Positions 1 to 6,701 of a stretch of 25,199 bases of DNA are shown one piece after another. Below the pieces are notes generated by a model. That model was given only the letters and a program-made list of their open reading frames with translations. It ran no database searches and was not told the DNA's origin. The DNA is from an uncultured Prevotella sp. (GTDB lineage Bacteria; Bacteroidota; Bacteroidia; Bacteroidales; Bacteroidaceae), in the NCBI GenBank assembly GCA_900539625.1, contig UQCW01000041.1, positions 1 through 25,199 of the forward strand, in the 5' to 3' direction. The stretch's first letter is position 1. The number at the start of each line of letters is the position of its first letter. A program made the translations under genes and the position numbers.

Positions 1-107
1 GCAATGCCCGCATTGCTCCTTCAACCAAGGTGGCGTATCTGCATCCCGATAGAACATTTCAAATGTAAAAATAATTCCGACCACCTACTTATGGCGGCTA
101 AACACGG
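1..107. other. Left edge, no gene recognised
   Basis: I see no convincing coding frame here. The first 16 bases form a small hairpin (GCAATG, loop CCCG, CATTGC). The last dozen or so bases before the 182-bp repeat show only partial resemblance to the bases in front of its second copy near 20167, so the repeat boundary is placed at about 108. Confidence 0.4.
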
Positions 108-289
108 CTGAAAATCCAACAAAGTCATGCCCCAGAGCGTTGGTCATGTTCGCTACGTGTTCGTGGCCCTCACTTTGCGAGCAAAGTGAGCTACAGTGCT
201 GGCGCCGCAACAGACGATTGTGCGGGCCAGTGCAAATCTCCGCTGCGAGGGCGCTGCCGCTAACCTTTGATATTTCAATTTTGAACACC
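108..289. repeat. 182-bp dispersed repeat, copy 1
   Basis: This block matches 20182-20363 over 182 bases with no gaps and, by eye, four substitutions. It contains a perfect 10-bp stem with a 2-base loop at 169-190 (CTCACTTTGC / GCAAAGTGAG). It ends in ATTTTGAACACC, which is GGTGTTCAAAAT on the minus strand, the same 12-mer that begins the other repeat family in this window. Its right end overlaps the last codons of the kinase gene. No protein is evident in it; it is a non-autonomous intergenic repeat of unknown mobility. Confidence 0.9.
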
Positions 290-982
290 CAACCTTTTCG
301 CCTGCATGATGTGTTGCAGACAAGTGCCGGCGTCGGCATTTCTCGCGTTGGCATACGTGTCGGCCAGGACTTTAAAGAAATCCTCGTCGCCGATGAGCTG
401 TGAGAGATTACGGCAGCCGCGTTCAATGCTCACGGGATGTCCAGTGCGCAGACTGTTCGTATCGATGAGGGCAAAGTGGTAGCGGTTGTTCACCTTGTCG
501 AAGAGGATGTTGCTGGCCGAGAAGTCGCGGTGGAGAAACCCGTCGTTGTGCAGGCGTGCCGCAAAGCTGGCAAACCTTCTTGTGATTTCGCGGCGCTCTT
601 CGTCGGAGAAGTCCATGATGCGGTCGAGCGAATAGCGGTAGGTCGATTGCAGGCAGACGAGGTAGATGACCGAAGAGAACAGGCCTTTTCGGTAGCACAC
701 GAAAGCCACGGGCTCCGGACTCTCGAAGCCGCGCTCGCGCAGTTTGAAAGGTTTGAAATAAGCCTTTTTGCCTTTCGATGTCTTGTAGAGGCGGATGGCC
801 AAATTACCGCGCAGCGAAAGCGGCGCGTAGCGTTTCACGCAGAGCGTCAGTCCGTCAACGCGTAGCGTTCGCACCACGTTGCGGTCGTGAAAAATCTCCT
901 TGCCTTCCTGTTCAAAGTGGAAGTCAATGTGAGTGAGATAATCGCGCAGGCGTTCGTATTTGGGGTTGAGAATAATTTTCAT
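275..982 (-). CDS. Kdo/WaaP-like (InaA family) lipopolysaccharide kinase
   Basis: The 235-residue product has the hallmarks of small protein-kinase-fold sugar kinases that phosphorylate LPS core or Kdo at the cytoplasmic face. There is a candidate ATP-binding lysine at K50 (LCVKRY), a catalytic loop HRDFSASN at 151-158 and a metal-binding aspartate at D174 (ALIDTN, in place of DFG). I start at 982 (MKIILNPKYERL) because the 33 residues of the longer open frame upstream look non-coding. The last residues (G-V-Q-N) and the TGA stop lie in the terminal 12-mer of the 182-bp repeat, so the original C-terminus may have been replaced. It lies 180 bp downstream of the CapD-like gene on the same strand, which fits a surface-polysaccharide role. 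The exact sugar acceptor cannot be read from the sequence. Confidence 0.8.
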   Translation of the reverse strand: MKIILNPKYERLRDYLTHIDFHFEQEGKEIFHDRNVVRTLRVDGLTLCVKRYAPLSLRGNLAIRLYKTSKGKKAYFKPFKLRERGFESPEPVAFVCYRKGLFSSVIYLVCLQSTYRYSLDRIMDFSDEERREITRRFASFAARLHNDGFLHRDFSASNILFDKVNNRYHFALIDTNSLRTGHPVSIERGCRNLSQLIGDEDFFKVLADTYANARNADAGTCLQHIMQAKRLGVQN

Positions 983-1162
983 GGTCAAGGGGTGTGTTTT
1001 TACAAGTAAGAGTGAGAGGCAAGGTTGGTCGTTTGGGAAAGTTGCAGTAGGTGTCGTGCGCAGGGTCTTACTATACATCAAACAGGTGTCCAGCGTTGGC
1101 GTGTAAAGCCCTTTGATGTCGGCTTCTCCATGCCAAGGCAGGACACCTGTTGCGGATGTTGC

Positions 1163-3136
1163 TTATGCTTGTGTCGCTACTTCTGCGTCATTCTTTTCCT
1201 GTGGTTTGGCATCGTCCTTTTTGTCGAGTACCTCACAGCGTGAGTGTTTGCTGACGTATTCTGGAACGATGTCCTTCATCTTGCGCACGGTTTCCATGTC
1301 GTCGTAGCGTGCGGCGATGTCGCGCAGTTCTTCCACGTCCTTCTCGGCGTCTTCATATTCGTAGTTGCGCACCATCGCAATACGTATTTTCTTATGGAAA
1401 GAAGGCAGTGTGTTTTCGTTTTCGCTGAGCACCTCTTCAAAGAGTTTCTCGCCTTCGCGCAGTCCGGTGTATTTGATTTCAACGCCCTTCACTCCGCTGA
1501 GGTCAATCATGCGGCGTGCGAGGTCGGCGATACGCACCGGTTCTCCCATGTCAAACACGAAGATTTCGCCGCCCTTACCGTGTGTGCCAGCTTCGAGCAC
1601 CAGTTTGCAGGCTTCAGGGATGAGCATGAAGAAACGGATGATTTTCGGGTGCGTGACGGTGAGCGGTCCGCCAGCCGCCAACTGCTTGCTGAAGAGCGGA
1701 ATGACAGAGCCGTTGGAGCCGAGCACGTTTCCGAAGCGGGTGGTGACAAACTGCGTGATGCCCTTGATTTTGCCCTCTTTGATGGCTTTGTCGAGGCTTT
1801 GCACATAGATTTCGCAGATGCGTTTGGAGCAGCCCATCACGTTGGTTGGGTTGACCGCCTTGTCGGTGGAAATCATGACGAACTTCTTGACGCCATATTT
1901 CACACTGAGGTCGGCAATCACCTTCGTTCCCCAGACGTTGTTTTGCACGCTTTCGCTCGGGTTGTCTTCCATCATCGGCACGTGCTTGTAGGCGGCAGCG
2001 TGGAAAACATAGTCGGGCTGGAATTGGTTGAAGATTTCCTCCATGCGGTCTTCCTTGCAAATGCTCGTCACCACGGTGTGCGCCGTGATGTCTGGGTATT
2101 CGTTTTTCATCATCAGGCGGATGTCGTGTTGCGGCGTCTCTGCCTGGTCGATGAGCATCATTTCAGAAGGTTTGTAAACGGCAATCTGTCGCACCATCTC
2201 CGAGCCAATGCTTCCAGCCGACCCCGTGATGAGCACTTTTTTGCCGCTGAGCAGTGCGCCAACCTTTTCCATGTCCACTTCGATTTCGTCGCGTGGCAGG
2301 AGGTCTTCGATTTTCACCTCGCGGAGCTGCACATGCTCGTTGATATTCTGGTTTTTGCTCCATCGCTCGGCATTTTGGGCGATGTAGATTTTCACGCCGG
2401 CACCGATGAGCGCGTCTTGCAGTTTGCGGTTGTTGACAAACATCTTGTGCATGAGCGGGCTCACGAGAATGGCTTTGATGCCTTTGTCCTCGATGATTTT
2501 CACGATGTCTTCCTGCGTGGAATAGATGCGCTTGCCCATGAGGCGCTCGTCATAGTGTGGCTTGGAGTCTCCGATGTAGCCTTCGATGGAGAACTTCATC
2601 GGTTTGATGTTGCGTGCCTCGTTGGTCATGGCAATGGCACCAGCGTGCGTGCCGTAGATGAGGGCGCGTTGCGCATTGCCGCCCATCCGCAAGCTTTCAA
2701 AAATCGACTTGATCATCACGCGCGAGATACACATGAAGAGTGCCGAGCTCAGATAGATGATGACAATCATGCGGCCCGTGAGGACGAAGAAATAATCGTT
2801 CCATCCGACTTGCTTGACGAAGAAGTTGAACACCTCTGCCAGTATGAAAGAAAAGGCACTGGCGTAGAGCACCTTCAGCAGGTCGATAAACTGCGAATAG
2901 CGCAGGATGCCCGAATAAGTGTGAAACAGCCTAAAGCCGATGAGGTTGATGGCGGCAAAGGCGCAGAAGGTGCTAAACAGCGGCAAATGATCCTCCGCCT
3001 TGATGTCGTAGCTCCTGAGCCAAAAGACCAAGAATCCGCTGAGGAAGCAGAGGAGGATGTCGAAGATGATGATGCACCAGTAGGGTAGTTTTTTCTTACC
3101 AAAACACCAGTTGAAGAAATTTGTCAGAAATTTCAT
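1163..3136 (-). CDS. Membrane-anchored nucleotide-sugar 4,6-dehydratase, CapD/PglF/FlaA1 type
   Basis: The 657-residue protein has the full long-form architecture. Hydrophobic membrane segments span about residues 20-140, a first Rossmann-like region about 150-270, and the catalytic short-chain dehydrogenase domain about 297-590. The NAD-binding loop is TGSAGSIGSE at 304-313, HAAAYKHVPMME is at 379-390, and the catalytic segment STDKAVNPTNVMGCSK at 423-438 carries the Met-x-x-x-Lys (M434, K438) that replaces Tyr-x-x-x-Lys in this family. Relatives convert UDP-GlcNAc to a 4-keto-6-deoxy sugar, the first step towards deoxy or diamino sugars of capsule, O-antigen or glycoprotein glycans. The C-terminal 40 residues are charged and low in complexity. 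A long open frame on the opposite strand is a shadow. The kinase follows downstream; I see no clear promoter directly upstream. Confidence 0.9.
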   Translation of the reverse strand: MKFLTNFFNWCFGKKKLPYWCIIIFDILLCFLSGFLVFWLRSYDIKAEDHLPLFSTFCAFAAINLIGFRLFHTYSGILRYSQFIDLLKVLYASAFSFILAEVFNFFVKQVGWNDYFFVLTGRMIVIIYLSSALFMCISRVMIKSIFESLRMGGNAQRALIYGTHAGAIAMTNEARNIKPMKFSIEGYIGDSKPHYDERLMGKRIYSTQEDIVKIIEDKGIKAILVSPLMHKMFVNNRKLQDALIGAGVKIYIAQNAERWSKNQNINEHVQLREVKIEDLLPRDEIEVDMEKVGALLSGKKVLITGSAGSIGSEMVRQIAVYKPSEMMLIDQAETPQHDIRLMMKNEYPDITAHTVVTSICKEDRMEEIFNQFQPDYVFHAAAYKHVPMMEDNPSESVQNNVWGTKVIADLSVKYGVKKFVMISTDKAVNPTNVMGCSKRICEIYVQSLDKAIKEGKIKGITQFVTTRFGNVLGSNGSVIPLFSKQLAAGGPLTVTHPKIIRFFMLIPEACKLVLEAGTHGKGGEIFVFDMGEPVRIADLARRMIDLSGVKGVEIKYTGLREGEKLFEEVLSENENTLPSFHKKIRIAMVRNYEYEDAEKDVEELRDIAARYDDMETVRKMKDIVPEYVSKHSRCEVLDKKDDAKPQEKNDAEVATQA

Positions 3137-3597
3137 ATAGTTTTGATGTTTGGGCGGATGGCCTACGGCCGTCCACCAGAGTTGTGAATTTCTTTAGGGG
3201 AGAACTGAGAGATGCTTTCCTGAATCCTGAGGTCGTTCGGCCAGATGGCTTGAGTCCTCTCGGGAAATCACCTGCGGCAGATGGTTTCAGGCACATCGTT
3301 TTGCAATGTTCCTTCGATGCCTTCATGTGACTTCTGGCAACTTGTAGTCTGTTGCACCAGTTTTTTCAAAGCCCCTTGTTTTTTGTTAATCTCTAATTCT
3401 GTCCTTTTCGCCTTGGCGGTCCTGGCATTTTCCCTTCGACCCCCGAAATTTTCGGGGGGGGGTAAAAACTAATTTTTTTTAAAGAGAAAAAACGTTCGTC
3501 GAAAGCGGCAGAATGTTTTTTGTTTCCAGCCTGGGGAGCTGGGTGCTTTTGCACAAGAAAGCGGTCGTTCCGTTATGGAAAGTTAGGAGCGACCTAA
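3137..3597. other. Intergenic region with hairpins and a G9 run
   Basis: No gene is supported. A short minus-strand open frame (3096-3326) overlaps the start of the dehydratase gene and has no recognisable motif. Structures seen are a hairpin at 3156-3176 (GGATGGCC, loop TAC, GGCCGTCC, one G-T pair) and a second one at 3440-3458 (CCCCCGAAA against TTTTCGGGGG) that runs into nine consecutive Gs at 3454-3462. An A/T-rich stretch follows. Confidence 0.5.
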
Positions 3598-3784
3598 GTA
3601 ATGGTGAAAAAATAATTTGACCAATTTTGTGGAGTAAGGAATAAAAAGTTATTTCTTATGCCCTGCCTTTTTGCCGTTTTTGAAATTTGTCATCGGTCAC
3701 ATAGCCCGCTATGCTTCCTCTTCCAAATTCCAAAACCAACAAAAATATAGGTCAAAATTGCTCAACTTATTTTTTCACCATTAC
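3598..3784. mobile_element. MITE-like foldback element with 32-bp inverted ends
   Basis: The left end (3598-3629, starting GTAATGGTGAAAAAATAA) and the reverse complement of the right end (3753-3784) agree at 30 of 32 positions by eye. The 123-bp interior has no gene but holds further palindromes, for example CATAGC/GCTATG around 3700-3714. Non-autonomous DNA transposons (MITEs) and large foldback intergenic repeats look like this. I could not find a second copy in the window or an unambiguous target duplication, so mobility is inferred from structure alone. Confidence 0.6.
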
Positions 3785-3818
3785 TGCAAGAACTTGTGCG
3801 AAGCAGAAAAAGGTGATA

Positions 3819-3860
3819 GTTGGGGATGCAGAAAAGCGCATGCTTGTCGGCATCCCCAAC
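3819..3860 (-). terminator. Possible terminator of the AAA ATPase gene
   Basis: A perfect 11-bp stem (GTTGGGGATGC at 3819-3829, GCATCCCCAAC at 3850-3860) with a 20-base loop lies 17 bases beyond the ATPase stop codon. On the minus strand it is followed within about ten bases by CTTTTTCTG. The long loop and broken T-run make it weaker than a textbook intrinsic terminator. Confidence 0.45.
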
Positions 3861-3876
3861 CAACCGTTCTTCGGCA

Positions 3877-5061
3877 TCAATAGAGGAAGCCGAAGAGCCA
3901 GAGAGGAATTTCGTTGTCGCGTGCCACCTCGATGTTGTAGCGTGCAAAGATGGGGTTTGTTCCCGTCTTGATGCGGCGCAGGCGGTCGCAGACGCAGATT
4001 TCCGTTGAGTTGTTGATTTTGTAGAATCCGTCGCGTCTTTCCTTGTTCACCGTGTGGTGTCGCCACAGCGTGTTAACAAAGAATGTTTCCATGATGAGCT
4101 GTTCGCTCATGTTGTGGGAATAGACGGAATAGAGCAAGTTCGTGTCGTGCAGCATCACGGCCGCCGGTTTCTTCGGGAACGATTCCCCCTCGCGGTACAC
4201 CATATTAATCAGGCGTGCCTCTTCGAGGTATTTGAAATAATTCATCACCGTTGCGCGGCTCGTGCCAATGGCCTCTGCCATGCGGCTAACGTTGGGCGTT
4301 GTTCCGCCCTCAACCGCCAGCAGATAGAGCAGTCGCTTGATGCGTGAGAGATATTTCAGTTCGATTTGCTTGTTGAAGAGGAGGTCCACTTCAATCATGA
4401 CGTTCATCGACTTGAGCAAAGCCTCCGTGAAATTGTGGTTCTCGAGGAAGAACGGGTAGTATCCATGATGGAGATATTCCTGGAAATACTGCCAAGGGCG
4501 CACTTTCTGGAGGATGCCTTTGATGATGTGGTCGTGGTCGCTGATGAGTTGTTCAAACGAGAGCGGCTGGAACATGTTTTTCGTCTGCAGGTTGATATAT
4601 TCTCTGAACGAGAAACCATGCAGCACGTATGTGTGTGAGATGCTTGCAAGTTCCGAAGTGTCTGGCACAGCTTCGTCCACCGACGTTGTGGTGTAGACGA
4701 TGCGCAGGAGCGGATATTTGTGGTAACATTCACACAATTGCTGTCTCCAATCTGGCAATTTGAAAGCCTGGTCAACGAGCAACACCTGTCCTCCCGCTTT
4801 CACGAAGTCGCCTGCGAAGTCGACGAGGCCACGTCCTTGGAAGTAGAAGTTGTTGCAGCTAATGTAAAGGCATTGGTGTAGGCGGAAGTCGTAGTTTTCC
4901 TTTGCATATTGCAGAAGGAAAGACGTTCGTCCGACGCCGCGCGGTCCTTTTATACCGATGAGACGGTAACTCCAGTCGATGCTGTCCATGAGGGCGCGTC
5001 TTACTGGGGCATTGAAATGCTCTATGAGATAGGCATGTGTTCGATAGAAAGTCTCCAGCAT
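3877..5061 (-). CDS. AAA family ATPase with C-terminal winged-helix region
   Basis: This 394-residue protein resembles the Bacteroidetes AAA_14/DUF4143-type predicted ATPases, whose biological role is unknown. The P-loop is GPRGVGRT at 39-46, so the usual Walker A lysine is arginine (R45, codon CGA on the minus strand). Walker B is LLVDQ at 94-98, with Gln in place of the usual catalytic Glu. A sensor-like YTTTS follows at 123-127. Residues about 255-285 look like a helix-turn-helix (NVSRMAEAIGTSRATVMNYF), normal for this family between the ATPase and the C-terminal domain. The gene stands alone, with a promoter candidate at 5235-5242. Whether the two substitutions abolish ATP turnover or are normal in this subfamily cannot be told from sequence alone. 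Confidence 0.8.
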   Translation of the reverse strand: MLETFYRTHAYLIEHFNAPVRRALMDSIDWSYRLIGIKGPRGVGRTSFLLQYAKENYDFRLHQCLYISCNNFYFQGRGLVDFAGDFVKAGGQVLLVDQAFKLPDWRQQLCECYHKYPLLRIVYTTTSVDEAVPDTSELASISHTYVLHGFSFREYINLQTKNMFQPLSFEQLISDHDHIIKGILQKVRPWQYFQEYLHHGYYPFFLENHNFTEALLKSMNVMIEVDLLFNKQIELKYLSRIKRLLYLLAVEGGTTPNVSRMAEAIGTSRATVMNYFKYLEEARLINMVYREGESFPKKPAAVMLHDTNLLYSVYSHNMSEQLIMETFFVNTLWRHHTVNKERRDGFYKINNSTEICVCDRLRRIKTGTNPIFARYNIEVARDNEIPLWLFGFLY

Positions 5062-5516
5062 AATATGGCGTTTTTTCTATGGTGTTAAATGGTGGCTCGT
5101 GTGCTTCTTGCTTTTCTCTCAGAGGTCTGGAGCGGCAAGGTGGCCGCCGGGTTCTGTGTGGACGGTCTGCCTGGAAATCTCCAACGTGGGCGGAAAAGCA
5201 GGATGGCTCAAAGCCAAGTTGAACTCATTACTTGCAAAGTTACAATTAGTTATTGATTTCGGGGAATAACTTGTCATTTTTTTTAAAATTTATTTTTCTT
5301 TTTGCTGGATGCAATTGGTAAATGTCAGAAAAAGAGGAGCCGAAGGAGCGTGGTGGAGAGGGGAGAAGGGGCGAGGATAGCGGCGTTTGGCCACGGGAGG
5401 GATGGGGCATTCCGGCCTGCCTTCGCGCCTCGCGTCGGCAGCGGGCAGACGCTGCGTCTTTGACAGATTTCCGCCACCACTCGGTCGGTGCCCTTCGTGC
5501 GATAAGGAGAAGTTGT
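5062..5516. other. Intergenic region upstream of the ATPase, no gene supported
   Basis: The proximal part is the presumed 5' leader and promoter of the ATPase gene. From about 5322 the sequence becomes purine-rich and then G/C-rich. Open frames exist on both strands but have no recognisable domains, have arginine- and serine-rich composition, and run into the 22-bp tandem repeats. I treat them as non-coding. Confidence 0.5.
5235..5242 (-). promoter_or_regulatory. Bacteroidetes-type -7 box for the ATPase gene
   Basis: The minus strand reads TAACTTTG, matching the TAnnTTTG -7 consensus. The -33 region is poor (TTATTCC at roughly the right distance). It would give a leader of about 165 bases before the ATPase start at 5061. 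Confidence 0.45.
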
Positions 5517-5604
5517 CTACTCGCGGCCGCTGTTCGTGCTACTCGCGGCCGCAGGTAGCGCTGCTCGCGGCCGCTGGTAGCGCTACTCGCGGCCGCGAAT
5601 CGAT
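5517..5604. repeat. Four tandem 22-bp units, each with GCGGCCGC
   Basis: Units start at 5517, 5539, 5561 and 5583. Each begins CT(A/G)CTCGCGGCCGC, and the middle two end in GGTAGCG. Each unit carries the palindrome GCGGCCGC (a NotI site), so four such sites fall within 75 bp. Nothing separates the units, so this is not a CRISPR array. The array abuts the broken end of the histidine kinase fragment. Confidence 0.9.
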
Positions 5605-5790
5605 GACTTTGTATGAGCATCGGATTACCTTTTGGTTAGATGCCGTCATTGCTTTCACAGAGTTGTCTATAAGATTCTGCAAAATGTCCCTAAAGAATTG
5701 TCGGTTCGCATTCAGAACCAGTTTGTCTGGGAAATCTGTCTGCAACAAGATTCCTTCACGCGAATTTTGTGCAATACACCCCGAATTTAT
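5605..5790 (-). pseudogene. Fragment of a sensor histidine kinase ATPase domain
   Basis: Read on the minus strand, this open stretch encodes about 62 residues typical of the start of a HATPase_c domain. It has a beta-strand-like REGILLQTDFPDKLVL, then the N-box-like FFRDILQNLIDNSVKAM, then a strand KVIRCSYKVID. No H-box and no G1/G2 boxes are present. The homology stops at the 22-bp tandem array on one side and at the promoter region of the next gene on the other. The frame has no ATG of its own. It is a gene remnant, not a functional kinase. The N-box resemblance is strong to the eye, but the fragment is short. Confidence 0.6.
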
Positions 5791-5801
5791 CGTAAAGCCT
5801 C

Positions 5802-5849
5802 TATTCTTGATCCTCCGTAACTTTGCAGCGGAATTTTAAATCAAGAATA
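5802..5849 (+). promoter_or_regulatory. Putative island promoter bracketed by an inverted repeat
   Basis: TAACTTTG at 5818-5825 matches the TAnnTTTG -7 consensus. A good -33 TTTG is missing, which would suit an activator-dependent promoter. The box is bracketed by a perfect 10-bp inverted repeat (TATTCTTGAT at 5802-5811, ATCAAGAATA at 5840-5849), whose second arm ends at the first base of the next ATG. It could be an operator for the AraC-type regulator at the end of the island, but nothing in the window proves that. Confidence 0.45.
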
Positions 5850-6014
5850 TGACAATGAAGAAAATTTTACTCATGGCATTGCTCTTGACTATGTTTTTGG
5901 GCATGCACGCACAGACAGGCATGCGGATGCTTATATTCTGTCATCGGAATGGTTCCCGACGGTCATGGCATTGTAATACAGAACGGAAAGAAATATATCA
6001 ACTCAAAAAAATAA
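5849..6014 (+). pseudogene. Remnant of an exported protein: signal peptide and C-terminal tail only
   Basis: The start (5849 or 5855) encodes a clear signal peptide, MKKILLMALLLTMFLGMHAQ, followed by a few residues. In another frame, ending at the TAA at 6012-6014, the sequence reads GHGIVIQNGKKYINSKK, which resembles the C-terminal ends of exported Bacteroidetes proteins (G-x-x-hydrophobic-x-NGKK). The two parts are out of frame and the body of the protein is missing. The open frame that runs on to 6145 overlaps the next gene and is spurious. This is best read as a gene that lost its middle; the original function is unknown. Confidence 0.55.
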
Positions 6015-6020
6015 AAGTTT

Positions 6021-6692
6021 ATGAAAAAAGTTTCCAGCATCATTATTTCTATACTCGCTGTGTTTGCTATTGGCTTCTCAGCTTGTTCCAGCGACAACAA
6101 CAACGATGCGCCCAATGGAACGGAGGAGGTTGTACCAGGCAATAACCACAAGGTGCTCATCGCCTATTTCTCTGAACCACTGCCCGATGGTGTTGACGCC
6201 AGTACTTCGGCAAGCCGACTTGTGATTAACGACAATGTGGTGGGTAGCGTGGAGTATCTCGCCCAATTGATTCGGCAGAACACGGGTGGCGACATGGTAC
6301 GCATACAGACCGCTTCTCCTTATCCTGGCAATTTCGATGAGCTTGCCGACCAGGCTAACCAAGAGCGTCAGAACAATGTACATCCAGCGTTGTCAACCAA
6401 TATCGAGGATTTCGACAACTACGACGTGGTGTTCGTTGGCTATCCCATCTGGTGGTATCAGATGCCGATGGCGATGTACTCGTTCTTCGATAAATATGAT
6501 TTCAAGGGCAAAACCATCATTCCATTCTCGTCTCATGGCGGTAGCGGTTGGTCGGGTTCGTTGAATGTCATATCACAGTTGGAACCAGAGGCAACGATGG
6601 CAACGGGCTTCAGCGTGTCGCGTGAACGTTCGGCAAGTTCGGCTGATAATGTGAAGGCATGGCTGCAACAGATAAATATGATTTCCAAGTAA
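6021..6692 (+). CDS. Flavodoxin-family lipoprotein
   Basis: The 223-residue product has a lipoprotein signal ending in GFSAC (C22), so it should be anchored in the cell envelope. A flavodoxin fold follows. VLIAYFS at 45-51 is the first strand and phosphate-loop start, YPIWWYQMP at 141-149 is the loop that packs against FMN, and SHGGSG at 171-176 follows the next strand. This matches the flavodoxin_4 group, which probably binds FMN and moves electrons or reduces small substrates. It is the first intact gene of the redox island and is followed after 9 bases by the alpha/beta hydrolase. How an exported flavodoxin would receive electrons is not evident. Confidence 0.82.
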   Translation: MKKVSSIIISILAVFAIGFSACSSDNNNDAPNGTEEVVPGNNHKVLIAYFSEPLPDGVDASTSASRLVINDNVVGSVEYLAQLIRQNTGGDMVRIQTASPYPGNFDELADQANQERQNNVHPALSTNIEDFDNYDVVFVGYPIWWYQMPMAMYSFFDKYDFKGKTIIPFSSHGGSGWSGSLNVISQLEPEATMATGFSVSRERSASSADNVKAWLQQINMISK

Positions 6693-6701
6693 TAGCAATA
6701 T

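Noticed and set aside
983..1081. Longer N-terminus for the kinase
   Set aside because: The 33 extra residues have no resemblance to the kinase family, and the domain begins at the ATG at 982.
1244..3088. 614-residue open frame on the plus strand opposite the nucleotide-sugar dehydratase
   Set aside because: The minus strand encodes a clear full-length enzyme. The plus-strand product is His/Val/Asp-rich with no domain, as expected from a codon-bias shadow.
3096..3326. 76-residue minus-strand protein upstream of the dehydratase
   Set aside because: It overlaps the dehydratase start, is basic and Ser/Pro-rich, and includes the DNA hairpin at 3156-3176; more likely a non-coding spacer.
5517..5604. 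CRISPR array
   Set aside because: The 22-bp units abut without unique spacers, number only four, and no cas genes are nearby.
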